Source: Desulfobacterales bacterium C00003060 (GTDB lineage: Bacteria; Desulfobacterota; Desulfobacteria; Desulfobacterales; C00003060). From it: DNA of 8,725 nt. The notes beneath the pieces are model-generated. The model worked only from the letters and a program-made list of their open reading frames with translations, made no database searches and was not told the DNA's origin. Each line of letters starts with the position of its first letter. Position 1 is the stretch's first letter. Of this stretch, positions 1 through 7,042 are shown in pieces. A program made the translations under genes and the position numbers. Location of the stretch: positions 1 to 8,725 of the forward strand of contig MAXP01000077.1 in assembly GCA_001751085.1 (NCBI GenBank), read 5' to 3'.

Positions 1-947
1 AGAAGAAAGACATCGATGCGCTGGACATTGAAATCCCAGTTCTGACGCCCCGCGTCTACCGGGAATACAAGAACCTCAACGACCTGAACGCGGCCGCCCT
101 GGGTCATCAACACGTGGCCTACCTGCAGTTCAGTGAGGAAGAGCAACGGGAGATCGTCTTCAAGGACATCACTACCGGCGAGGTCACCCATACCACGATC
201 CTCGACACGGCCGGTGTCGCCGATTACCACAGCGTGATCGGCTACTTTGCACAAACCATCATGAAGGATCTGCGCCTGGTCAGCGGCTACGACGTTCTCT
301 ATGGAAAAGTCAAAGCATTCGTACAGGATGAGTTGTTTGGCCGGCCGGTAGAACTCGAAAGCCCCAACACCCTGCGCAACCTGTCCGAACCGACCACAAC
401 AAAAATGCTGATAGAGTCCTTCAAGAAGGCAATCAATGCCCTTACCGTGCAAGACAAAGGCAACGCCGAGATCCGCGACACTATCAAGCTCCGCCAGACC
501 CGCCCCTTTGTCGCCAAAGATCAGGGCTATCTGATGCCGAAGAAAAGCGTCTTCAACCGAATCATTGGTGACAGCCAACTGGAACTCCGCTTCGCCGGTT
601 TCCTCGAAGATTGCTCAGACGTACTGTCCTACGCAAAGAACTATCTGGCCGTGCATTTCAAACTTGATTACGTGAACTCCGATAGCGACATTTCCAACTA
701 TTATCCTGACTTTATCGTCAAACTCTCTGACAAAAATACAGTCATCGTCGAGACCAAGGGCCGGGAGGATCTCGACGTATCCTTGAAAATGGCCCGGTTA
801 CAGCAATGGTGCGAGGACATCAACGGGATGCAATCGGATGTGACGTATGATTTCGTGTACGTGGACGAGGAAGGCTTCAAGAAATATGAACCGAAGTCGT
901 TTGCGGATTTACTGGCCAGCTTTCAAGAATATAAAGAGAAAACATAA
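1..947 (+). CDS. Type III restriction endonuclease Res subunit, C-terminal part (5' end outside window)
   Basis: This is the 3' end of a gene that enters from the left edge. The frame is open from the first complete codon at base 3 and stops with TAA at 945-947, leaving about 314 codons. The GTG at 114 is an internal valine, because coding sequence continues upstream without interruption. The C-terminal part carries a PD-(D/E)xK nuclease motif: Pro-Asp at 705-710, then Glu-Thr-Lys at 750-758, with Asp and Glu 14 residues apart, in the context YYPDFIVKL and VIVETKG. In type III systems the Res subunit has an N-terminal DEAD-type helicase/translocase and this C-terminal endonuclease, and it cuts DNA together with a Mod methyltransferase. 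The helicase part and any mod gene would lie to the left, outside the window. The gene runs opposite to, and converges on, the sdh cluster. A related helicase/nuclease of another class cannot be excluded, because the helicase motifs are not visible. Confidence 0.82.
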   Translation, partial: KKDIDALDIEIPVLTPRVYREYKNLNDLNAAALGHQHVAYLQFSEEEQREIVFKDITTGEVTHTTILDTAGVADYHSVIGYFAQTIMKDLRLVSGYDVLYGKVKAFVQDELFGRPVELESPNTLRNLSEPTTTKMLIESFKKAINALTVQDKGNAEIRDTIKLRQTRPFVAKDQGYLMPKKSVFNRIIGDSQLELRFAGFLEDCSDVLSYAKNYLAVHFKLDYVNSDSDISNYYPDFIVKLSDKNTVIVETKGREDLDVSLKMARLQQWCEDINGMQSDVTYDFVYVDEEGFKKYEPKSFADLLASFQEYKEKT

Positions 948-960
948 CGAATAAGGTTAG

Positions 961-986
961 ATTGTGAGAGCAAAGCGAACCACAAT
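961..986. repeat. Short inverted repeat between convergent res and sdhB
   Basis: Arms ATTGTG (961-966) and CACAAT (981-986) enclose a 14-base loop that holds a further GC/GC pairing. It lies in the 87-base gap (948-1034) between the stop codon of res and the stop codon of sdhB. On the plus strand it is followed by the moderately T-rich TAGTTTATGTTT, so it could be a weak terminator for res. There is no strong T-tract on either side, and a bidirectional terminator is only a guess. Confidence 0.3.
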
Positions 987-1034
987 AGTTTATGTTTGAC
1001 CCCAGATGACTTGATAACGCAAAATGGAAAGAGA

Positions 1035-1745
1035 TTATGCACACCTCCCTTCTTTGGCCAGGGCAATAAAATGGGCAACGTCGATCTCTTTCGGGCACAC
1101 GAAGGTACATGCCTGTGCTGTGCGGCACCGTGGGGTTCCCTGTTCGCTGTATAAGATATCCATCCTTTCCTGTTTGGCCGTTTCGCGCGGGTCCATGAGG
1201 CGGACAATATTGGCAAGCATGGCATTTGGCCCAAGGTAGTTCTTCTGGGTAACGCATGCAGTGGCACAGCAAAAACAATTAATGCAACGGGTTGCGTCAA
1301 CATAGGTCTCCAGTACCTTTGGCGAAATCCGGTATTCATCGCCCTCGGGGTGCGGGGGCGCAGGCTGAATGATGTATGGTTTTACAGAATGGACTCGCGC
1401 ATAGGCCTCTTCCATGTTTATGACCAGATCACGAATAACCGGCGCTATTGTTAAGGGCTCAACAGTAAAGGCCTGTGTTTTGAAGAGCCTTACGGCATTT
1501 TCTACGAGTAGTTCGCATGTTAGAAGGGGCTTGCCATTGATTTTCATGCCGCATGTGCCACACTGGCCGTGCTCGCACGAAGAACTCCATGCCAAGGTGG
1601 GGTCCTGCTCGTCATTGATTTTTCGAAATATGTCCACAAAGCGCAGGATGCGGCCTGCTTGGAGTCGGTAATCCTGGACCCATGATCGTCGGGTATCAGG
1701 GTCATAGCGGCTGATCCATAGCGTGAGATCATATTCCTGAGGCAT
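1035..1745 (-). CDS. sdhB: Succinate dehydrogenase/fumarate reductase iron-sulfur subunit
   Basis: A 236-residue protein that passes electrons from the flavoprotein to quinone/heme in the membrane, on the cytoplasmic face of complex II. The N-terminal ferredoxin domain binds [2Fe-2S] through Cys57, Cys62, Cys65 and Cys77 (SSCEHGQCGTCGMK). The C-terminal domain has Cys154, Cys157, Cys160 and Cys164 (CINCFCCATAC), and Cys207, Cys213 and Cys217 (CRTAQACTFVCPK). By E. coli SdhB, Cys154/157/160/217 hold [4Fe-4S] and Cys164/207/213 hold [3Fe-4S]. All eleven ligands are present. Oddly, Cys164 is followed by Val where Pro is usual. The ATG at 1745 is preferred because AAGGGG lies 7 bases upstream (1753-1758). 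A TTG eight codons further up (1769) keeps the frame open but would place that ribosome site inside the gene. It is the last gene of the colinear cluster, 71 bases after sdhA. The sequence alone does not decide between the Sdh and Frd directions. Confidence 0.94.
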   Translation of the reverse strand: MPQEYDLTLWISRYDPDTRRSWVQDYRLQAGRILRFVDIFRKINDEQDPTLAWSSSCEHGQCGTCGMKINGKPLLTCELLVENAVRLFKTQAFTVEPLTIAPVIRDLVINMEEAYARVHSVKPYIIQPAPPHPEGDEYRISPKVLETYVDATRCINCFCCATACVTQKNYLGPNAMLANIVRLMDPRETAKQERMDILYSEQGTPRCRTAQACTFVCPKEIDVAHFIALAKEGRCA

Positions 1746-1816
1746 TGGCTTTCCCCTTATAATAGGCAAATCGTAACCGAATACTCAGCGACAGGGCCTT
1801 GGGTCAGCTACGGGAA

Positions 1817-3622
1817 TCAATATTTTCTTTCAATGATGGCGAACCTCTCATAGTGCTCTCCCCCGGCCTCGAATATGCTCATATCAATGGGCCGTCTGCT
1901 GAGGGTCACCTTGCCGTATTCTGTCATGTAAGCCAGGGTATGATATTGAAACTCAGGGTTTCTTTCGGGATAGTCTTCCCGATAGTGGGCGCCTCTTGAC
2001 TCTTTTCTGGCCAGTGCGGATTTGGCAATGACCATGGAAACGTTCAGGAGATGATCCAGCTCCCAGAAATGCAGTAGCTCTTGATTCATGATAACTGAGG
2101 TGCCGGCCAATTTCGTATGCCTGGCCCTTTCCTTGAGTTCCCCCAGCTTTTCGATGGCCTCTGCAAGGTTTTTCTCATTTCTGAATACACCCACTTTTTT
2201 CGTCATGAGCACGCAAAGTTCATCGCGAATCCGGGCATAACGCTCTTTGCCGCACGATTCCAGATAACGGGAGAACTGAGGAAAAACGTGTTGCCCTGCA
2301 TCCCGGGGAACATCGCCAGGATCTTCCGCGTCGTGCAGATTGGCGGCCACCCTTTCTCCCACCACCCTGCCCATCGTAATCAACTCCAACAGGGAGTTTG
2401 TACCCAGGCGATTGTGACCGTGCAGGCTGGCTGCGGCAAACTCCCCGCAGGCATACAACCCGTGTACGATTTCCTTGGCGTCCTTTTGTACCTCACCAAA
2501 TTCGCTGGTCGGTGCGCCGCCCATTTGATAGTGGGCCGTGGGAGTAACAGGGCAGAGTTGTGTTTGCGGGTCTACGCCTACGAATCTGCGGAAGAACCCA
2601 CAGACTTCCTGGATCCTTGTTTTGTGAATATGCTCGGGGATATGTCTCAGGTCCAGCCACACATGGGGGAGCTTGTGATCGGGGTGAATGCATCCCCTCC
2701 CTTCTCTGATCTCGGTCATAGTGTGCCGAGAAACGAGGTCCCGAGGCGCAAGGTCTTTGGCCGTGGGAGCGTACCGCTCCATAAAGGGCTCACCATCCTT
2801 GTTTCGCAGGATCCCTCCTTCGCCACGGAGTGCTTCGCTGGCAAGGATCCCCGGGCCTACAATCCCGGTAGGGTGGAACTGCACGGCCTCTAAGTCCATG
2901 ACCGGAAGCCCGGCCTGCAGGATGAGGGCCAGCCCATCCCCTGTGTTCTGGCGGCAGTTGCTACTCACTTGATACATGCGGGTCTTTCCGCCTGTGGCCA
3001 TGACCGTAGCCTTGGCGAGAACAGCTACGAACTTTCCATTTTCTTCCATAAGAACAATGGCCCCTGTGCAGCGACCATTCCTGAAAAGCAACTCTGTGGC
3101 CAGGGTTCGATTCAGAAACACAACCCCATGCTTCAACGATTCAGCCCACACGGTATCCATGATGCCCTTGCCCGTGCGGTCGACTTCGTAGCAGGCGCGA
3201 CATGCCTTGAGTTTGCCGAAATTGAGCATATGGCCGCCAAAGGGCCTCTTGGCGATTCGGCCTTCTTGGGTCCGGCTAAAATGCATACCGTGTCTTTCCA
3301 GCCAAAGGACTTGCTCCCAGGCTGGTTCGCATACCTTCTTAATCACATTTTGATCTGCGGAGCAGTCCGAACCCTTCCACGTGTCGAACATGTGGTATAT
3401 GATCTTGTCAACAGGATCGTTCGGGTCAACAGCGGCCATGCCGCCCTGGGCAGTAGAGGTATGGGACTTCTGAGGGCTGTACATCTTGGTCACAGCGAGA
3501 ATGCTTGTGCCCGGACGGCGCTCACATATTTCTGCAGCACACCTGAGGCCTGCTCCGCCAGCGCCGATTATGAGCACTTCGGGCCTCAGTACGGAATCGA
3601 TCTGGAGCTTCTTTGCCACCAT
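1817..3622 (-). CDS. sdhA: Succinate dehydrogenase/fumarate reductase flavoprotein subunit
   Basis: A 601-residue catalytic subunit that interconverts succinate and fumarate with FAD, close to the E. coli SdhA length of 588. The N-terminal Rossmann motif is GAGGAGLRCA (residues 20-29). SHTSTAQGG (53-61) contains His54, equivalent to the histidine that binds FAD covalently in E. coli SdhA (His45). Active-site elements are HPTG (His250), EALRGEGG (Glu263, Arg266), APRD with Arg294 as the likely catalytic proton-shuttle arginine, HYQMGG (His364) and HNRLGTNSLLE (Arg405). All the key residues I can place are conserved, so the enzyme should be active. The ATG at 3622 has GAGAAG about 10 bases upstream. 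It sits 104 bases after sdhC and 71 before sdhB, giving the order C-A-B. The direction of catalysis cannot be told from sequence. An anaerobe could use it as a fumarate reductase, or for succinate oxidation by reverse electron flow. Confidence 0.95.
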   Translation of the reverse strand: MVAKKLQIDSVLRPEVLIIGAGGAGLRCAAEICERRPGTSILAVTKMYSPQKSHTSTAQGGMAAVDPNDPVDKIIYHMFDTWKGSDCSADQNVIKKVCEPAWEQVLWLERHGMHFSRTQEGRIAKRPFGGHMLNFGKLKACRACYEVDRTGKGIMDTVWAESLKHGVVFLNRTLATELLFRNGRCTGAIVLMEENGKFVAVLAKATVMATGGKTRMYQVSSNCRQNTGDGLALILQAGLPVMDLEAVQFHPTGIVGPGILASEALRGEGGILRNKDGEPFMERYAPTAKDLAPRDLVSRHTMTEIREGRGCIHPDHKLPHVWLDLRHIPEHIHKTRIQEVCGFFRRFVGVDPQTQLCPVTPTAHYQMGGAPTSEFGEVQKDAKEIVHGLYACGEFAAASLHGHNRLGTNSLLELITMGRVVGERVAANLHDAEDPGDVPRDAGQHVFPQFSRYLESCGKERYARIRDELCVLMTKKVGVFRNEKNLAEAIEKLGELKERARHTKLAGTSVIMNQELLHFWELDHLLNVSMVIAKSALARKESRGAHYREDYPERNPEFQYHTLAYMTEYGKVTLSRRPIDMSIFEAGGEHYERFAIIERKY

Positions 3623-3704
3623 AGTCGTATCTTCTCAATAACCTGTCGGCGGACTCAGTTTCAGAAGATTTCCCCGAACTTTTTCAGATGTTACCCATAG
3701 TCTT

Positions 3705-3721
3705 TCAGAAAACGGTTCTGA
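3705..3721 (-). repeat. Small hairpin just after the sdhC stop codon
   Basis: TCAGAA (3705-3710) and TTCTGA (3716-3721) form a perfect 6-bp stem with a 5-base loop, five bases past the sdhC stop. It lies in the 104-base sdhC-sdhA gap, the longest gap inside the cluster. On the coding strand no T-run follows, so it does not look like a terminator. It could protect an mRNA end, mark a processing site, or be chance, since this gap holds several more TCAGA-type words. Confidence 0.35.
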
Positions 3722-3726
3722 CAACT

Positions 3727-4554
3727 CTATACGGTCAGGATAATCTTGGCTCCTGTGTAAGCAAACGCACCCAAAACAAAAATCACCAAGACTCTAAGTC
3801 CACTCCTTATGCGGATGTCTTCCACATAATCGCCAATAATGGTGCAAAGCCCGTAGCCTGCGTGGAAATAGACTAAGCTGACAAAGACAAAATCCAAGGC
3901 CTTCATGCCTGGGGCAGAAAGCCTTGCCAATATGGTATCTACATCGTGGCCTGCCCTGTGATTCAAGTGCATGAAAAACATGTGGCCTGAAACCAAAGGA
4001 AGAAGGAAGGCGCCTGACACCCTCTGAAGTTTCCACAAGATGCCATTTTGTGTGTGCCGGAGCCTTTTGTACAGGATGGTACTTGAGATAGCGCTTGCTA
4101 TGGCAATGATGAGCCAAAAAAAGCAGGGAGATACCTCCTGATTCCCCGTGAGCATAAAGAAGCCTAACGTCAGGACGTAGATAGCACCCAGCACGAATAC
4201 CCAGCGAATCATGGTTGGGTCCTTCCTTACGCGAAAGGATTCATAGAGGATCAACCTGGTGCCGTTCAAAGCATGAAATATGACCGGAACAGCCAATACC
4301 CACCCAAGGAACCTGAAAATAAAAGTGTGAAACAGCTCCATTTTCGAGGCAAACACAGCAGGCTCGTGAAGGGCTGAAAGGGTGCAAGTATGAAAAAGCA
4401 CATAGAGGACAAGTATGCCCCCGGCAATTCTGTGTGCCCAGGTCATGACAAAGCGCCATCCCCTGGACCGGGCGTAATTCGACACCCTTTCCGAACGTTC
4501 CAGGATGCCTATCAGATACGCCTCAACGCCGGTTCTTGGTGCTGATGTATCCAT
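3727..4554 (-). CDS. sdhC: Fused SdhC-SdhD-type cytochrome b membrane anchor of succinate dehydrogenase
   Basis: A 275-residue membrane protein that anchors SdhAB and carries the quinone/heme site. The N-terminal half resembles SdhC: MTWAHRIAGG (His41, Arg42; Thr38 replaces the E. coli quinone-site Ser27) and VIFHALNGTRLI, where His94 matches heme ligand His84. The C-terminal half resembles SdhD: LQRVSGAF (Arg178) and YFHAGYGLCTIIGDYVED, where His231 matches heme ligand His71, and Asp242-Tyr243 match Asp82-Tyr83 at the same 12-residue spacing from the histidine to the tyrosine. Likely helices are at about 37-60, 76-102, 114-136, 144-162, 180-197, 219-241 and 252-274, seven in all. Extra histidines (55, 191, 196) leave a second heme possible. 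The ATG at 4554 has AAGGAG 5 bases upstream. It starts 52 bases after feoB and no separate sdhD gene is present. A single five-helix diheme SdhC is the alternative reading, but the SdhD-like half argues against it. Confidence 0.88.
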   Translation of the reverse strand: MDTSAPRTGVEAYLIGILERSERVSNYARSRGWRFVMTWAHRIAGGILVLYVLFHTCTLSALHEPAVFASKMELFHTFIFRFLGWVLAVPVIFHALNGTRLILYESFRVRKDPTMIRWVFVLGAIYVLTLGFFMLTGNQEVSPCFFWLIIAIASAISSTILYKRLRHTQNGILWKLQRVSGAFLLPLVSGHMFFMHLNHRAGHDVDTILARLSAPGMKALDFVFVSLVYFHAGYGLCTIIGDYVEDIRIRSGLRVLVIFVLGAFAYTGAKIILTV

Positions 4555-4572
4555 TTGAACTCCTTGAACTCC
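4555..4572 (-). repeat. Tandem 9-bp repeat carrying two ribosome-binding sites before sdhC
   Basis: On the coding strand GGAGTTCAA occurs twice in direct succession immediately before the sdhC ATG. Each copy contains GGAG; the proximal one is part of AAGGAG and is well placed (5 bases) for initiation, while the distal one is about 14 bases away. This may be slippage, or a standby site affecting translation of the first sdh gene after feoB. Confidence 0.6.
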
Positions 4573-4606
4573 GTATCTTTAGCCTGATGCAGGGGAACAG
4601 CGAAGG

Positions 4607-6796
4607 CTATGACAGCCCGATCATCTTGCCGCCTTGATAAATGATAAAAGCGACAAGCCAGGCCAGGGTAGTGCTGTAGGTTACACTGAAGAGTGCCCAC
4701 TTCCAGGAGTTGGTTTCACGCCTGATGACCGCCACTGTGGCAAGACATGGCACATAAATCAATACAAAGGCCATCATGGCATATGCGGAAAGGGGTGTAA
4801 TACCGGATCTTTTCAAGGCTAACTTCAGGGCTTCGCTCTTTTCATCCATATCACTCCCCACGGCATACAGCACGCCCATTGTGCTGACCACAATCTCTTT
4901 GGCCACAAAACCGGAAAGGACCGCTACACTTCCACGCCAGTCCATGCCGATAGGAGCAAAGACGTGGGCAAACGCCTTTCCTATATGACCCATATAAGAC
5001 CTTTCCACCTTTTCTACGGCCCTCTGGGCTTCCAGGGCCGAAATAGTCTTGTCTCTTTCCTTGACGAGTTCTTCCCGGCGATCACCCTGTGCTGTGGCTA
5101 TCAAGGTGCCATATTGGTCACTGATCGTTGCCATCTCGTTTTCATAATCCCTTGAAAATTGGACCTCCCGGGGAAAGGCGCTCAAGGACCACACAACGAC
5201 CGAACCGATCAGGATGACACCGCCCATCTTCCTAAGAAAGAGCTTGCTGCGATCCCACATATGGATAAACAGCCCCCTGAGCATGGGAAGTCTGTATGGT
5301 GGCAGTTCCATTACAAAAGGAGCAACATTACCCCTTAGAATGGTCGATCGAAAAAGACGTCCAATGAGAATAGCCAGTACAATACCAAGGGCATAGATGG
5401 AAAAGATGGCGTTGCCGGCCCTGGCCCCAAAAAACGTCCCGGCCAGCAGGATGTACACAGGGAGTCTGGCAGAACAAGACATGAGGGGATTGATAAGAAT
5501 CGTCAGGATGCGGTCCTTTTCGCTCTCTAATGTCCTGGTGGCCATAATGGCCGGGACATTGCAGCCAAAGCCCATGAGCAAAGGGATAAAAGACTTGCCG
5601 TGAAGCCCTATTAAGTGCATCACTTTATCCATCAGGAAGGCTGCGCGGGCCATATAGCCCGTATCTTCAAACAGTGCGATACAGAAAAAGAGAACGAGAA
5701 TATTCGGCAAGAATATAATTACGCTTCCCACTCCGGCGATAACGCCATCCACAATAAGATCCTGGAGGATACCTTCCGGCATCACTCCCCCCACTGCCTG
5801 GCCCAGCCAACCTACGCCGGCGTCTATCCAGTTCATGGGATAGGCACCCAGCGAAAAGGTGAGTTGAAACATCGCCCAAATGAAAAAGACAAAGATAGGA
5901 AGTCCCAGCAAGCGATTAGTCAGAACCTGGTCTATCTGCCGAGAAACATCCACCCTTTTCCTGGAGACTGTCTTCAAGACCTCTTTGACAATGCCGGCAA
6001 TGAAGCCGTACCTGTGGTCCGTCATGACAATCTCAGGTTCCTCGTCAAAGAAATCACGCAGCCTCTGACGTTTTTGCTTTACCTCGTTGAGTATAGCATC
6101 CGCTTCTGGTGTTGCAGCGCTACGTATTTGCTCTTGCACAATTCTGTCTTTCTCAAGGAGCTTAACAGCGATCCATCGGATATTATAGGCAAGATTTGCC
6201 CCCCTCTTGTCTTTTATGAATTCGGATACCTCACCGATGGCCTTCTCGATGTCTTTTCCGTAGTAAACCCGGCGGATGCGGGGAAGCTCAATATCAGACT
6301 CTGCTACCGAGATGATGGTTTTAAGGAGATCCTGTGTTCCTTTATTCCTGTTTCCGACCGTAAACACAACGGGTACGTCGAGAAGTTCCGAAAGCTTGTT
6401 GCCATCGACCTTGACGCCGCGATGCTCCGCCAAATCGGCCATGTTAAGCACGAAGATAACCTTTGTGTCGAGTTCCCGGAGCTGTGTGGCGAGATAAAGA
6501 TTGCGCTCCAGGTTGGAGGCATCAATGACATCCACTACCACGTCAGGTTTTTCATCCAGGATGAAGTTGCGAGCCACAATCTCTTCGATGGAGTAAGCGG
6601 TGAGACTATAAGTGCCGGGGAGGTCGACGATGGTGAGGTGGTAACCGTTGGCGGTGAGATGGCCTTCTTTTTTTTCTACGGTGACTCCGGGCCAGTTTCC
6701 TACTTTTTGCCGTGTGCCGGTTAGGTTGTTGAAAATTGTGCTCTTGCCCGCATTAGGATTTCCAGCAAGGGCGATAGTTAACGATTTAGCAGGCAT
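4607..6796 (-). CDS. feoB: Ferrous iron transport protein B
   Basis: A 729-residue inner-membrane transporter that imports Fe(II), within the usual 700-800 residue range. The cytoplasmic N-terminal GTPase domain has G1 GNPNAGKST (12-20), the FeoB signature VGNWPGVTVEKKEG (32-45), G3 DLPG (58-61) and G4 NMAD (118-121). A helical linker follows, to about residue 285. The membrane region (about 290-729) contains the two Gate-type blocks, with MGFGCNVPAIMATRTLE (408-424), NPLMSCSARLPVY (436-448, with the conserved Cys441) and YVPCLATVAVI (681-691). A charged stretch at about 543-602, probably a helical or coiled loop, separates membrane segments. The ATG at 6796 lies only 3 bases after the feoA stop, which implies translational coupling. 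Iron-dependent control is expected from the upstream Fur-FeoA gene. No frameshift or missing motif was seen. Confidence 0.97.
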   Translation of the reverse strand: MPAKSLTIALAGNPNAGKSTIFNNLTGTRQKVGNWPGVTVEKKEGHLTANGYHLTIVDLPGTYSLTAYSIEEIVARNFILDEKPDVVVDVIDASNLERNLYLATQLRELDTKVIFVLNMADLAEHRGVKVDGNKLSELLDVPVVFTVGNRNKGTQDLLKTIISVAESDIELPRIRRVYYGKDIEKAIGEVSEFIKDKRGANLAYNIRWIAVKLLEKDRIVQEQIRSAATPEADAILNEVKQKRQRLRDFFDEEPEIVMTDHRYGFIAGIVKEVLKTVSRKRVDVSRQIDQVLTNRLLGLPIFVFFIWAMFQLTFSLGAYPMNWIDAGVGWLGQAVGGVMPEGILQDLIVDGVIAGVGSVIIFLPNILVLFFCIALFEDTGYMARAAFLMDKVMHLIGLHGKSFIPLLMGFGCNVPAIMATRTLESEKDRILTILINPLMSCSARLPVYILLAGTFFGARAGNAIFSIYALGIVLAILIGRLFRSTILRGNVAPFVMELPPYRLPMLRGLFIHMWDRSKLFLRKMGGVILIGSVVVWSLSAFPREVQFSRDYENEMATISDQYGTLIATAQGDRREELVKERDKTISALEAQRAVEKVERSYMGHIGKAFAHVFAPIGMDWRGSVAVLSGFVAKEIVVSTMGVLYAVGSDMDEKSEALKLALKRSGITPLSAYAMMAFVLIYVPCLATVAVIRRETNSWKWALFSVTYSTTLAWLVAFIIYQGGKMIGLS

Positions 6797-6799
6797 ATG

Positions 6800-7042
6800 C
6801 TATTCTACCCCACCCCTGACATTTTCAACCTGCACGCAGGTGGCTTCATTCACCCGCAGAGAAACATGATACCCCTTCAGTATAAGTTCGATAGGGTCTT
6901 TGAGGGGGGCGTATTTTTCAACGTATATCTCGGTGCCGCACAAGAATCCCATCTCAAGGAGTCGCCTGCGAAAAGGGCCGTCATCACCCCCAACACGGAC
7001 GACTGTGGCAGTATGGCCTTGTTTTAGTTCACTCAGGTTCAC
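6800..7042 (-). CDS. feoA: Ferrous iron transport protein A
   Basis: An 80-residue cytoplasmic SH3-like protein that is thought to assist FeoB. The fold pattern is visible: LSELKQGHTATVVRV at the start, RRRLLEMGFLCGTEIYVEK (25-43) as the central RL-x-MG-x3-G signature, then PLKDPIELILKGYHVSLRVNEA (46-67) and a final VQVENV strand. The start is a GTG whose GTGA overlaps the stop of the regulator gene by 4 bases (7039-7042), with AGAAGGGA a few bases upstream inside that gene. The overlap on one side and the 3-base gap to feoB on the other make the three genes a clear co-translated unit. The window therefore encodes two FeoA domains: this one, and the one fused to the regulator. Confidence 0.95.
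   Translation of the reverse strand: MNLSELKQGHTATVVRVGGDDGPFRRRLLEMGFLCGTEIYVEKYAPLKDPIELILKGYHVSLRVNEATCVQVENVRGGVE

Noticed and set aside
114..116. GTG as the start of a separate 277-residue gene
   Set aside because: The frame is open and protein-like from the window edge, so this is an internal valine of a longer gene.
877..1339. Minus-strand frames of 133 and 138 codons
   Set aside because: Overlap the 3' part of sdhB in other frames and share no family features.
1746..1769. TTG start for sdhB, eight codons upstream
   Set aside because: The good ribosome site AAGGGG lies between it and the ATG at 1745, so the ATG is the better start.
2117..3700. Long plus-strand open frames of 258 and 243 codons
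   Set aside because: Antisense to sdhA, which is complete with all catalytic motifs; their translations look like chance reading of the opposite strand.
5615..6724. 369-codon plus-strand open frame
   Set aside because: Lies entirely antisense to feoB, whose product is conserved along its full length; the translation has no recognisable domain.
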